Source of the DNA: an uncultured Mobiluncus sp. | Lineage (GTDB): Bacteria > Actinomycetota > Actinomycetes > Actinomycetales > Actinomycetaceae | Direction: 5' to 3' | Assembly: GCF_902488535.1 (NCBI RefSeq) | Contig: NZ_CABTWO010000002.1 | Location: 1 to 64,000, forward strand | DNA length: 64,000 nt | Shown: positions 17,007-26,428 of the stretch, one piece after another | How the letters are laid out: every line of letters begins with the position of its first letter | Numbering within the stretch: the first letter of the stretch is position 1 | Translations under genes and position numbers: made by a program | The notes under the pieces: generated by a model | Told to the model about the DNA's origin: nothing | Seen by the model: the letters and a program-made list of their open reading frames with translations, nothing else | The model's database searches: none

Positions 17007-20000
17007 ATGACTGTTAGTGCTGCGAACATCATCCGCCTCGGAGTTGATGTGGGCTCCACCACTGTCAAAGCAGTGGCCCTCAACGCGCAAGGGCAAAAGG
17101 TCTTTGCCGACTATCGCCGTCACAAGGCCGATGTTCGGCGCGAACTAACCCGGCTTTTGGAAGATGTCCTCACCGATTTGGGCGACGTTACTGTCCAAAC
17201 CGCGGTCACCGGCTCGGGCGGTCTGCAAGTCGCTAACTCTATGCGGGTCCCTTTCGTCCAAGAAGTCATTGCTGAAACCGAGGCTGTCCGTAAACATAGT
17301 CCCCACACTGACGTCATCATCGAGCTGGGCGGGGAAGACGCGAAACTGACCTACCTGCATCCGACTCCCGAACAGCGAATGAACGGGTCTTGTGCGGGGG
17401 GAACCGGAGCCTTCATCGATCAGATGGCGACCCTGCTGGACACTGATGCCGAGGGAATGAACACCCTCGCGGCGCAAGCGCAAACGATTTACCCCATCGC
17501 TTCACGCTGCGGGGTTTTTGCCAAATCCGACATTCAACCGTTGTTGAACCAAGGTGCCGCCCACGCGGACATTGCCGCCTCTGTATTCATGGCGGTAGCC
17601 ACGCAAACCATTGCGGGCCTTGCCAATGGCCGTCCTCTCCGCGGCAACGTCATGTTCCTTGGCGGCCCGCTGCACTTCCTGCCGGAACTGCGCCAGGCTT
17701 ATGAAAAACTGCTGCCCAAAGTGGAAAACTTTTACACCCCCCCAGATGCACAGCTCTTTGTGGCTCTAGGCAGCGCCCTGCTGGCTGACGGAGGGCGCGC
17801 GGGCGGTAAAGCTGCCACCCCGGAGAGCCTGGAAGTCCTGATTGAACGCCTGAAACAGGCCGAAGTCGTCCACGAATCGACCCGGATGCGGCCGCTGTTT
17901 AACAACGACGCGGAACTCAAGGAGTTTCGTCAGCGTCACCAGCGCGATTGCATCCCGTCTCTGGACCCGACGGAAGCAAAGGGACGCTGTTGGCTAGGGA
18001 TTGACGCTGGCTCCACCACTATCAAAGCCGTGGTCATCGACGAGTCCGACCGCATTGTTTTCTCTCATTACGCCACGAATGAAGGCAATCCTCTCCGGGC
18101 AGCCATCGACATTGTCCGCCGGATTCGCCAGGAGCTTCCGGCGGGCGCTACTATCGGGCGGGCTTGTTCTACCGGCTACGGCGAAGGCCTGATTAAGGCC
18201 GGGCTGACCCTGGACGAAGGGGTCGTGGAAACCATGGCTCACTACCGGGCGGCCAACCATATCGCTCCGGGGGTGACTTCGGTGGTGGACATCGGCGGCC
18301 AGGACATGAAATTCATCAAGATTAAGGACGGCAGCGTCGACTCGATTTCAGTCAACGAAGCGTGTTCTTCTGGCTGCGGTTCGTTCCTGCAAACGTTTGC
18401 CGCCACAATGAGCACCACAGTGCAGGAATTTGCCGCCGCCGCGGTGCAGAGTCCAGATCCGATAGACCTGGGTACCCGGTGTACCGTGTTCATGAACTCC
18501 TCGGTCAAGCAAGCCCAGAAGGAAGGCGCCGATACCGGGGCTATCGCCGCGGGTCTGTCCTATTCGGTGGTGCGCAATGCTCTGTATAAAGTCATCAAAC
18601 TAAAAGACCCTTCAGATTTGGGCGACAAGGTCGTGGTGCAGGGAGGTACTTTCCTGAACGATGCCGTCTTGCGGGCTTTCGAGTTACTGACGAAACGAGA
18701 GGTGATTCGACCTAACATTGCCGGGCTGATGGGAGCCTACGGAGCGGCCTTGAGCGCCAAAATGCACGACGACCCCACCACGCAGTCCACGTTAGCCAGC
18801 TTGTCGGATTTGGATGCCTTCGATGTCGAAACTACCCACAAAACCTGCAACTTTTGCCAAAACCACTGCCAGGTGACGATTTCTACCTTCGCTAATGGCT
18901 CGCGCCACGTCACCGGCAACCGTTGCGAACGCGGCGCCAGTTTGGAAAAACGACCTCAAAAGTCCCAGATTCCAAACCTCTATGACTGGAAATATCGCCG
19001 ACTGTTCGCTTACCGTCGTCTGACTGAAGACAAAGCCACTCGCGGGGATATCGGCATTCCTCGCGTCTTGGGGATGTATGAGGATTACCCGCTGTGGTTC
19101 ACAATTTTGAGCCAGCTCGGTTTTCGCGTCATGATTTCAGGGCGGTCCTCCCATGAAGTGTTTGAACAGGGAATGGAATCAATCCCCTCGGAAAATATTT
19201 GCTACCCGGCGAAACTGGCTCATGGGCATATCGAGCAGCTGCTGGAAAAAGGGGTGAAAACAATTTTCTACCCCTGCGTGAACTACAATATGCCCCGCAA
19301 TCCCAAAGCTGACAATAACTACAACTGTCCGGTCGTCGCCACCTATCCCGAGGCGCTGCGTCACAACATGGAAGGCCTTGATACCCCCGGAGTGCGCTTC
19401 ATCTCGCCGTTCTTAAACATGGCAGACCCTGATTTTGTGGCGAAACGTCTAACTGAAGTGTTTACTGACTGGAACGTCACTATCGAGGAAGCTACCGCTG
19501 CGGTTCACGCCGGTTATGCCGAGGATGCGCGGGTCAAAAACGAGATTCGCGAGCAGGGTCGTCTGGCTCTGGAATGGATGCGCGCCAACGGCAAGCGCGG
19601 TGTGGTTTTGGCGGGTCGTCCCTACCACTTGGATCCGGAAATCAATCACGGAATTCCAGAGGCGATTATCAGCATGGGCATGGCGGTACTGACGGAGGAC
19701 TCTATCGCCGATGGACGTCTGGAACGCCCGCTGCGGGTGCGTGACCAGTGGACTTACCACTCTCGATTGTATGAAGCAGCCGCCCGTGTCGCCGCGGAAC
19801 CCGACTTGGAGCTGGTGCAGCTGACTTCCTTTGGCTGTGGTCTCGATGCTGTCACCGCAGAGCAGGTGCAAGAAATCCTGGAAGGTCAAAACGACATCTT
19901 TACCCAACTCAAGATTGACGAGGTCTCAAACTTGGGAGCGGCAACCATTCGGCTGCGTTCCCTGGCCGCGGCCGCCATTGAGCGTGAGGAACGTACCAAA

Positions 20001-21689
20001 CGTCAGGAAAACGCCATCAACGTCGCCGGTCTGACCGGTAGCGCTCACGTAGACAACACGGGCAGTGTCAACGTGAGCTTCCTGCCCAACACCTCGACCG
20101 ACACTATTCCGGACAATCACAAGGCCGCTGGTGCGGCTCTCACGTCAGCGACTGTGGCTACTTTCCCGGCCTCCGCCACCCGCCCGGAGGGGGTGCCCAG
20201 TCCCCTGTCCGCGGCCTCTAGTGTCGGCAAGAACCTTGCGGGTCATGTCTATGAGGCACACCCCTTCACGAAAGAGATGCGAGACGCGGGCTACACCATT
20301 CTCGTGCCGCAGATGGCGACTATCCAATTCCGTCTGGCTGAGCCGGTCCTGAAACGCAAGGGATACAACATTCGACTGCTGGAGAATGTCGATGCTCAAA
20401 CTATGGAAACCGGTCTGAAGTACATCAATAACGATGCCTGCTACCCCTCGCTGGTGGTACTGGGTCAGCTCATCGACGAATTCGTTTCCGGACGTGCCGA
20501 CCCGGATAAAACTGCCGTAGCTATGAGCCAGACCGGCGGTATGTGCCGGGCGACGAACTATGCTTCGCTGTTGCGCAAAGGACTGCGAGATGCTGGATAT
20601 CCGCAGGTCCCAGTCATTGCCATGTCCCTGCAGGGGCTGGAAGAAAATCCCGGATTTACGTTCACGATTCCGATTTATCATCGAATTATTCAAGCCTTGG
20701 TTATCGGCGACGCCATTCAAAAGATGCTGCTGCGGGTGCGGCCTTACGAGGCGGCTCCCGGTTCCGCGATGGCCCTCTATGAGCGTTGGAACGAGTTGTG
20801 GCGCGAGTGGTTCGCTTCGGGCGGGAAACGGGTCGGTGGTTTCGGACGTGTCAGCTATTCCAAGCTCACCAAGATATGCGTGCGCGAGTTCGATGCCCTC
20901 CCGCTAAGGAATATCCCCCGTAAACCGCGGGTCGGAATTGTGGGAGAGATTCTGGTGAAGTTCCACCCCTACGCAAACAACCACGCGGTACAAACCATCG
21001 AGGATGAAGGCTGCGAAGCGGTGCTTCCCGGCCTGCTGCAGTTCTTTGAGTACTCGCTCGCGGACGGAAAATGGGACTGGGAAAACCTGGGCATGAATCC
21101 ACAAGCCCGGTTTACGAAACCGCTGGCATTGTGGGTTTTGCGCCGCTACACCGCGACGGTAAACAGGGCGATGTCGGCCACCAACGGCAAGTTCCTGCCC
21201 GGTCGCAACATTATGGATATGTATGAGCGTTCCAAAGATATTGCGTCCATGGGTAACCAGGCGGGAGAAGGCTGGTATTTGGTTTCTGAGATGGTGGACA
21301 TGATTGAAGGTGGCTGTCCGAATATCATTTGTGTCCAGCCTTTCGCCTGCCTGCCTAACCACATCGTTGGCAAAGGCATGTTCCGACCTCTGCGTAACCG
21401 CTATCCCCAGGCAAATATTGTCGGGATTGATTATGACCCCGGGGCTTCGGCAGTGAACCAGCTGAATCGGATTAAGCTCATGATTTCGACTGCGAAGATC
21501 AACGAGGGGCGCGATTTGGACTTTAGTAAGTTGAGCCCGGATTTACCCGAATTATCAGCGGCTGAATCCGCCACGTATGGATGTTGCTCCGACCCGGACG
21601 AACCGGCGCTGCTGGGGATGCCGACCATGCCCGGCACGACTAGACGAAAGCGCCCCCGAGCCGATTCGAACGGCCGACCTACCGCTTAG
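17007..21689 (+). CDS. giant 2-hydroxyacyl-CoA dehydratase activase-like protein
   Basis: A 1560-residue fusion of the BadF/BadG/HgdC activator family. Two ASKHA ATPase domains are present: residues 9-265 (GVDVGSTTVKAV; ELGGEDAKLTYL; Cys129 in GSCAGGTG; Cys168) and 329-585 (GIDAGSTTIKAV; DIGGQDMKFI; Cys453, Cys457, Cys492). The cysteines match those that bind the bridging [4Fe-4S] cluster in HgdC. A CxxCxxxC set (C614, C617, C621) opens the DUF2229-type region. After a Ser/Thr/Ala-rich linker (about 1010-1085) comes an HgdB-like domain. In known systems the activator uses ATP to drive an electron into the dehydratase; here activator and acceptor may be one chain. No dehydratase genes are adjacent. 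The last 13 codons lie antisense within tRNA-Arg. Confidence 0.85.
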   Translation: MTVSAANIIRLGVDVGSTTVKAVALNAQGQKVFADYRRHKADVRRELTRLLEDVLTDLGDVTVQTAVTGSGGLQVANSMRVPFVQEVIAETEAVRKHSPHTDVIIELGGEDAKLTYLHPTPEQRMNGSCAGGTGAFIDQMATLLDTDAEGMNTLAAQAQTIYPIASRCGVFAKSDIQPLLNQGAAHADIAASVFMAVATQTIAGLANGRPLRGNVMFLGGPLHFLPELRQAYEKLLPKVENFYTPPDAQLFVALGSALLADGGRAGGKAATPESLEVLIERLKQAEVVHESTRMRPLFNNDAELKEFRQRHQRDCIPSLDPTEAKGRCWLGIDAGSTTIKAVVIDESDRIVFSHYATNEGNPLRAAIDIVRRIRQELPAGATIGRACSTGYGEGLIKAGLTLDEGVVETMAHYRAANHIAPGVTSVVDIGGQDMKFIKIKDGSVDSISVNEACSSGCGSFLQTFAATMSTTVQEFAAAAVQSPDPIDLGTRCTVFMNSSVKQAQKEGADTGAIAAGLSYSVVRNALYKVIKLKDPSDLGDKVVVQGGTFLNDAVLRAFELLTKREVIRPNIAGLMGAYGAALSAKMHDDPTTQSTLASLSDLDAFDVETTHKTCNFCQNHCQVTISTFANGSRHVTGNRCERGASLEKRPQKSQIPNLYDWKYRRLFAYRRLTEDKATRGDIGIPRVLGMYEDYPLWFTILSQLGFRVMISGRSSHEVFEQGMESIPSENICYPAKLAHGHIEQLLEKGVKTIFYPCVNYNMPRNPKADNNYNCPVVATYPEALRHNMEGLDTPGVRFISPFLNMADPDFVAKRLTEVFTDWNVTIEEATAAVHAGYAEDARVKNEIREQGRLALEWMRANGKRGVVLAGRPYHLDPEINHGIPEAIISMGMAVLTEDSIADGRLERPLRVRDQWTYHSRLYEAAARVAAEPDLELVQLTSFGCGLDAVTAEQVQEILEGQNDIFTQLKIDEVSNLGAATIRLRSLAAAAIEREERTKRQENAINVAGLTGSAHVDNTGSVNVSFLPNTSTDTIPDNHKAAGAALTSATVATFPASATRPEGVPSPLSAASSVGKNLAGHVYEAHPFTKEMRDAGYTILVPQMATIQFRLAEPVLKRKGYNIRLLENVDAQTMETGLKYINNDACYPSLVVLGQLIDEFVSGRADPDKTAVAMSQTGGMCRATNYASLLRKGLRDAGYPQVPVIAMSLQGLEENPGFTFTIPIYHRIIQALVIGDAIQKMLLRVRPYEAAPGSAMALYERWNELWREWFASGGKRVGGFGRVSYSKLTKICVREFDALPLRNIPRKPRVGIVGEILVKFHPYANNHAVQTIEDEGCEAVLPGLLQFFEYSLADGKWDWENLGMNPQARFTKPLALWVLRRYTATVNRAMSATNGKFLPGRNIMDMYERSKDIASMGNQAGEGWYLVSEMVDMIEGGCPNIICVQPFACLPNHIVGKGMFRPLRNRYPQANIVGIDYDPGASAVNQLNRIKLMISTAKINEGRDLDFSKLSPDLPELSAAESATYGCCSDPDEPALLGMPTMPGTTRRKRPRADSNGRPTA

Positions 21690-21723
21690 GAGGCGGTTGC
21701 TCTATCCACTGAGCTACGAGGGC
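21651..21723 (-). tRNA. tRNA-Arg (CCT)
   Basis: On the minus strand GCCCTCG pairs with CGGGGGC (one G-T pair). The D arm contains AGCTCAGTGGATAGAGC. The anticodon loop is CTCCTAA on an ACCGC/GCGGT stem (anticodon CCT, arginine AGG), and the T loop is TTCGAAT. No encoded CCA. Its 3' half overlaps the end of the convergent activase gene by 39 bases. Confidence 0.95.
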
Positions 21724-21843
21724 AACGTTACCAAGTCTACTGTCTTTTCAGCACGATTTTAAACCTGACTGACAGAAAAACCGACCGCGATAAAAAGCGA
21801 GAGTGGAGCCGGAATACCGACTCCACTCAACTAAGTTATAAAG

Positions 21844-22599
21844 TTACTGACCGATACGCACGTATTCAGGATTACCGTAGACCTGTTGAACCTTCACGGA
21901 TTCACCAGGGCGCGGTGAGTGTACCATCTTGCCTTCGCCGAGATAGACGCCAACGTGGCCGCCGTAGTAAACGATGTCGCCTGCTTGGGCTTCCCCAGCG
22001 GAAACGTGCCGCCCGGAAGCGCCTTGAGCCCACGAAGTGCGGGGCAGGGAAATCCCGGCCTGATTGTATACATAACCAACGAAACCGGAGCAATCAAAGC
22101 CATTGGGTGTGGTACCACCATAGACATAGGGCACACCCTGGTAACGCAGGGCAATGTCCGCGATGGAACCGCCAGCGATATTAGCCGGAATAGAAATCGG
22201 AGCGGCCGAAACCGCGGCACGCCCGGCACTGCGATTAGCGGTGCCGTGATTGTTAGCACTCTGAGCCTGCGCCTGCTGTTGCTGAGCCGGTACTTCGACC
22301 TGACCCTCAGTCCACGCTACGTTCTCCGGGGCAGTGACCACCGGGTTAGCGGCAACCGCCAGGTGCGCCTGCGCAACGGCGTCGCCTACCTGAGTGGAGA
22401 CCGGCACCTTGGCCTGGGAAGGGGTATCTGCGCCTTCTGGAGCGGCAATGGCCGAACCAGCCCAAACGGTGCCTAGCGCCAAACCGGCGGAGGCTGCGGC
22501 TACAAACCCTTTCTTTCCATCGATGTTTTTCAAAGAATCTAAAGGTGTAACGGGCTTAGTTGCGGCGCGGTGCCGAGCCCGAGAAGTGGTGTTAGCCAA
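21844..22599 (-). CDS. secreted NlpC/P60 peptidoglycan endopeptidase
   Basis: A 251-residue exported wall hydrolase. The N-terminus is basic, and a signal sequence lies at about residues 30-53 (GFVAAASAGLALGTVWAGSA, with AIAA before the likely cleavage). A Gln/Ala-rich linker follows, then an NlpC/P60 domain from about 143. The catalytic cysteine is C170 (GFDCSGFVGY) and the histidines are H215 (GGHVGVYL) and H227 (MVHSPRPGE). Members cut peptide stems, usually between D-Glu and the diamino acid. The start is a TTG preceded by AAGGAAAGGGACAAGG. An ~85-base leader upstream holds short GC-rich inverted repeats but matches no riboswitch I can identify. Confidence 0.88.
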   Translation of the reverse strand: MANTTSRARHRAATKPVTPLDSLKNIDGKKGFVAAASAGLALGTVWAGSAIAAPEGADTPSQAKVPVSTQVGDAVAQAHLAVAANPVVTAPENVAWTEGQVEVPAQQQQAQAQSANNHGTANRSAGRAAVSAAPISIPANIAGGSIADIALRYQGVPYVYGGTTPNGFDCSGFVGYVYNQAGISLPRTSWAQGASGRHVSAGEAQAGDIVYYGGHVGVYLGEGKMVHSPRPGESVKVQQVYGNPEYVRIGQ

Positions 22600-22755
22600 C
22601 CTTGTCCCTTTCCTTGAAGGCCTGATTTCAAGTTCAGGTTCCGGACGGTTCGACCCGTCCTAAGAACGTGTTTCTAACACTACACCATTGAATTTCAAAT
22701 GTCACATTTGGATAACAATTCCCGGCGATTTTGACAAGAGTTGGGCAATTTTTGC

Positions 22756-23469
22756 CTATAGCTTTATGAAAAAATGCTTGAAGAGATCGCGGGGAATCGC
22801 CACCGCCGGCAGGTCTTTTTCGCCGCTTTTCCCTGTGTTCTCAAGGAAAAGTGTCGCAACCTCGGCGCCGTCGTCAAACCTGAGCGTAACCTTAGAGCCA
22901 GGTAACATTTTGGCTTCACTTAATTTCTTAAGAATTCCCTCAAAAGCCTGCACCGGCTCTCCGATTCTCCCGATTTGCACCGCTCCGCCGTCAGGGTGAC
23001 GACGCCAGAAAGAATCTAGGGTAGCTCCCTCGACTGTGGGATTAAAGTTCTTATAGTTCTTAACTCGGCGGGGGATCGGATTGCCATAGGGATCATGGTC
23101 CGGCATTTGCAGCAGCGCCAGCAGTAGAGACTCGACTTTCTCACTCATGACGTGCTCCCAGCGACAGGCTTCATCGTGGGCTTCGTCCCAAGGCAAGCCG
23201 ATGACATCGGTCAACAGCCGTTCTGCCAGCCGGTGCTTGCGAATGACCTCGGTGGCCTCGCGCAGTCCCTGTTCGGTCAACGTAATTTTTCTATCGTCTT
23301 CCAGACTCAGCAGACCGTCACGCTCCATACGGGATATGGTCTGGCTGACCGTTGGCCCCGAATGGCCCAATCTCTCCACGATTCGGGCTCGCAACGGAGC
23401 CACTCCGTCTTCCATCATCTCGTAGATGACTTTCAGATACATTTCCGTGGTATCGACCAGTTCACTCAT
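22756..23469 (-). CDS. DtxR-family metal-dependent repressor
   Basis: A 237-residue iron or manganese responsive regulator. It has a winged helix at residues 1-65 (TTEMYLKVIYEMMEDG; HSGPTVSQTISRMERDGLL), a dimerisation/metal domain (HRLAERLLTDVIGLPW; EACRWEHVMSEKVE, supplying the usual Cys/His/Glu ligands), and an SH3-like C-terminal domain. The ATG chosen begins MSELVDTTEMYLKV, where family similarity starts; the open frame continues 13 codons upstream. It is divergent from serC. Whether it senses Fe or Mn cannot be decided from the sequence. Confidence 0.9.
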   Translation of the reverse strand: MSELVDTTEMYLKVIYEMMEDGVAPLRARIVERLGHSGPTVSQTISRMERDGLLSLEDDRKITLTEQGLREATEVIRKHRLAERLLTDVIGLPWDEAHDEACRWEHVMSEKVESLLLALLQMPDHDPYGNPIPRRVKNYKNFNPTVEGATLDSFWRRHPDGGAVQIGRIGEPVQAFEGILKKLSEAKMLPGSKVTLRFDDGAEVATLFLENTGKSGEKDLPAVAIPRDLFKHFFIKL

Positions 23470-23691
23470 TCGCGTGATTCTTTCTGCATCGTGACTTCTC
23501 AGCAACAATCAGTTTTTACACCGCCAAGAACACCCTCTAACCTATCAAAATTCTTAACTAGCGGGCACCTCTCCAGTCAATTTCCTTTCTCCGGTCAGTT
23601 TTCCCGGTCTCCTTCCCTATTCTTCACAAGAGTCTTGGGTCTGGTTCCCGCGGATTGTTCGGCCTGATAGGGGTGGTGGCATAATCGAAAC

Positions 23692-24816
23692 GTGAGTGAA
23701 TATGCGAACCTAAAGATTCCCGCCGAACTTTTACCCAAAGACGGCCGTTTTGGCTGTGGCCCCACCCTGATTCGTCGTGAGCAGCTGGAGCATTTGGGTC
23801 ATTCGACCCTCATGGGCACGTCTCACCGTCAGCCTCCGGTGAAGAATCTGGTGGCGGACTGTATCTCGCGGATGCGTGCCCTTTTCGAGGTTCCCGCCGA
23901 CTACACGGTGGCCCTCGGCAACGGCGGAGCCACCACTTTCTGGGCCGCCGCCACGGCGTCTTTGGTTCTCCACCAAGCCGCCCACGCCGTCTTTGGTTCT
24001 TTCGGTGAAAAGTTCGCCAAAGAGACTTCGGGGGCGCCCTTCCTTGAGGAGTCACTCATCACCAAGGCCGAGTTGGGCGACTCTACCCTTCCGCAGCTCA
24101 GTGAGCAGGTCGATGTTTACGCTTGGCCGCAACAGGAAACCTCTACCGGGGCGATAGCGCCGGTGAAACGCCTGGGTCACGCCGATCAACTGGTGTTGAT
24201 TGACGCAACTTCCATTGCCGGTTCCGTGCCGGTCGATTTAGCCCAGACCGACGCATACTATTTTTCCCTGCAGAAGGCTCTGGGGTCAGACGGCGGACTG
24301 TGGTTCGCTTTCCTCTCTCCCCAAGCGGTGGAACGAGCCGCCGAGATTACCGAAAACCCTTCCGCAGGTCGCTGGATTCCCGCAATCTTGAACTTGCAAA
24401 CTGCGGTGGCAAATTCCGTAAAGAACCAGACTTTGAATACACCGGCTATCGCCACGTTGGAACTGCTGCACTCCCAGTTGCAATGGTTGGATAGCCTCGG
24501 CGGACTCCAGGCGGCGCAACAGCGGGTTCGCGCCAGCTCGGAGGCGATTTATGCGTGGGCGCAAGCTCAGTCTTTCGCATCTCCCTTTGTCGCAGACCCC
24601 GCAAAGCGCTCCCCGGTTGTTTCTACCGTAGAGTTTGATGCCTCCGTTGACACCGCCGCTCTGCTCCAGATCCTGCGCGACAACGGCATCGTTGACCTCA
24701 GTCCTTACCGCGCGGTAGGCCGCAACCAGTTGCGTATCGGAACTTTCCCCTCTACTGATCCCGCCGACACGACAGCGCTGCTGGCTTGTCTCGACTACGT
24801 TATCGAACGCCTGTAA
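23692..24816 (+). CDS. serC: phosphoserine aminotransferase
   Basis: Catalyses the PLP-dependent conversion of 3-phosphohydroxypyruvate and glutamate to phosphoserine, the second step of serine synthesis. The 374-residue protein is of the actinobacterial SerC type: GRFGCGPTLIRREQL and LMGTSHRQPPVKNLV at the N-terminus, and YYFSLQKALGSDGGLW with the PLP lysine near residue 197. GTG start. A symmetrical terminator follows, shared with the convergent permease gene. SerC, DUF3027 and cold-shock genes also sit near each other in mycobacteria. Confidence 0.92.
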   Translation: MSEYANLKIPAELLPKDGRFGCGPTLIRREQLEHLGHSTLMGTSHRQPPVKNLVADCISRMRALFEVPADYTVALGNGGATTFWAAATASLVLHQAAHAVFGSFGEKFAKETSGAPFLEESLITKAELGDSTLPQLSEQVDVYAWPQQETSTGAIAPVKRLGHADQLVLIDATSIAGSVPVDLAQTDAYYFSLQKALGSDGGLWFAFLSPQAVERAAEITENPSAGRWIPAILNLQTAVANSVKNQTLNTPAIATLELLHSQLQWLDSLGGLQAAQQRVRASSEAIYAWAQAQSFASPFVADPAKRSPVVSTVEFDASVDTAALLQILRDNGIVDLSPYRAVGRNQLRIGTFPSTDPADTTALLACLDYVIERL

Positions 24817-24830
24817 CGAAAATAAATCGT

Positions 24831-24864
24831 AAAAGACCCGACCAAGGTCTTGGTCGGGTCTTTT
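24831..24864. terminator. bidirectional terminator
   Basis: A perfect 16-base inverted repeat: AAAAGACCCGACCAAG, a two-base loop (GT), then the complement ending in TTTT. A-run on one side and T-run on the other make it work in both directions, between serC and the convergent NCS2 permease. Confidence 0.92.
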
Positions 24865-24878
24865 GCTTCAGAACTCAA

Positions 24879-26375
24879 TTAGGCAATCAGCGCCTGAATG
24901 GGTCCTAAGGCAAAGTAGATGACGAACAAAATGCCCACCACCCACATCAACGGGTGAATCTCTTTGAACTTACCGCGCGACAATTTCATGATGATGAAAG
25001 CGATGCAGCCAAACCCGATACCGGCGGTAATCGAGTAAGAGAACGGCATCATGGCGATAGCCAGGAAGGCTGGAATCGCGTTTTCAGCATTCTTCCAATC
25101 AATATCCGCCACCTGTGTCATCATCAGGAACCCCACAAAGACCAGGGCGGTTGACGCGGCTTCTGCCGGCACCAGCTCTACCAAAGGGGCAAAGAACATG
25201 GACAGCAGGAAACACACCCCGACCACAACCGAGGATAAACCGGTACGGGCTCCTGCGCCTACGCCGGAGGTGGACTCCACGTAGGACGTGTTCGAGGAAA
25301 CGCCGCCCAAACCGCCAGCCATGGCAGCGAGGGAGTCAACGAGCAGAATCTGCAGGGTACGGGGCGGATTACCTTTCTCATCGAGCAAACCACCGGCAGC
25401 ACCGACGCCGACCATCGTGCCCATCGTGTCAAAGAAGTCCGCCAGCATTAGGGAGAAAATCAGCAGCAGCACAGAAATCACCGGGAGCTTCGTGAACGCC
25501 CCAAAGAAGTCAATCTGACCGAAGGTGGCAAAATCAGGAAGCTGCACAGGCGAGCCCTGCAAAGCAGGAACGTTCTTAGTCCAGCCGGTTTCGTTGACGA
25601 CCTTGCCGGTCTCATCAGTCATCAGCGGAATCTTGACAATCGCTTGGATAATGACTGCGAAAACGGAAGACACTACAATCCCGATGAGGATGGCGGCCTG
25701 TACCTTGCGAATGTAGAGGACCAAAATGACCACAAAACCGATGAGGAACACGACCATCGGCCAGCCCGCGAAAGACCCCCCGATACCGAGCTGAACCGGA
25801 GTGCCTCCCGGACGGACAACTCCTGCGTTGATGAGGCCGACCAACGCGATGAATAAACCAATACCGACCGAGATAGCGACTTTCAGTTGGCTGGGGACGG
25901 CGTTAAAGACAGCCTCCCGGAAACCGGTGACCACCAGCAGCGTAATGACGACGCCCTCCCAAAAGATGAGTCCCATCGCTTCGCCGTAGGATAGCCCGAA
26001 GGGACCGAGCACCAGGGTGAAAGACACCATCGCGTTCAGCCCCATACCAGCCGCCAGAGCCAAGGGGAAGTTTGCCACCAGCCCCATCAAGATCGTCATC
26101 AAGCCGCCGACCAAGGCAGTTCCCGCCGCGATAGAGGCAGGGGTGACATTTTCAGCTCCACCGGCGCTGGCGGCCGCAATCAGGATGGAGGGATTGACGA
26201 CCAGGATGTAAGCCATCGCAAAGAAGGTCACCAGGCCGCCGCGGATTTCTTGCCTTACGGAAGATTTACGTTTGGAGAGTTCAAAAAAACCATCAAGTCC
26301 TCCGCTGGTGCGGGCGGAACCAGGAGTGGTTTTCTTATCAGATTTGTTTGCAGATTTCGTTGTATTATTGCTCAC
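24879..26375 (-). CDS. NCS2-family purine permease (AzgA-like)
   Basis: A 498-residue nucleobase transporter with about 12-14 membrane helices. Features of the AzgA branch (adenine, guanine, hypoxanthine uptake) include EIRGGLVTFFAMAYILVVNP at the start, LALAAGMGLNAMVSF, and DFFDTMGTMVGVG with NTSYVESTSGVGAGARTG, the transport-site helices. The first 30 residues are hydrophilic and Ser/Lys-rich. It follows the DUF3027 gene by 53 bases, so a shared message is possible. Exact base specificity is not readable. Confidence 0.9.
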   Translation of the reverse strand: MSNNTTKSANKSDKKTTPGSARTSGGLDGFFELSKRKSSVRQEIRGGLVTFFAMAYILVVNPSILIAAASAGGAENVTPASIAAGTALVGGLMTILMGLVANFPLALAAGMGLNAMVSFTLVLGPFGLSYGEAMGLIFWEGVVITLLVVTGFREAVFNAVPSQLKVAISVGIGLFIALVGLINAGVVRPGGTPVQLGIGGSFAGWPMVVFLIGFVVILVLYIRKVQAAILIGIVVSSVFAVIIQAIVKIPLMTDETGKVVNETGWTKNVPALQGSPVQLPDFATFGQIDFFGAFTKLPVISVLLLIFSLMLADFFDTMGTMVGVGAAGGLLDEKGNPPRTLQILLVDSLAAMAGGLGGVSSNTSYVESTSGVGAGARTGLSSVVVGVCFLLSMFFAPLVELVPAEAASTALVFVGFLMMTQVADIDWKNAENAIPAFLAIAMMPFSYSITAGIGFGCIAFIIMKLSRGKFKEIHPLMWVVGILFVIYFALGPIQALIA

Positions 26376-26428
26376 CGCTTAACGCTAGCCGTTTCCCCGA
26401 CAATAAGCCAAAACGCAACGTCACGGGC

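Noticed and set aside
22600..22690. Possible ydaO-type (c-di-AMP) riboswitch upstream of the NlpC/P60 gene
   Set aside because: Such riboswitches often precede wall hydrolases, but the leader is only about 85 bases and I could not match the conserved ydaO blocks.
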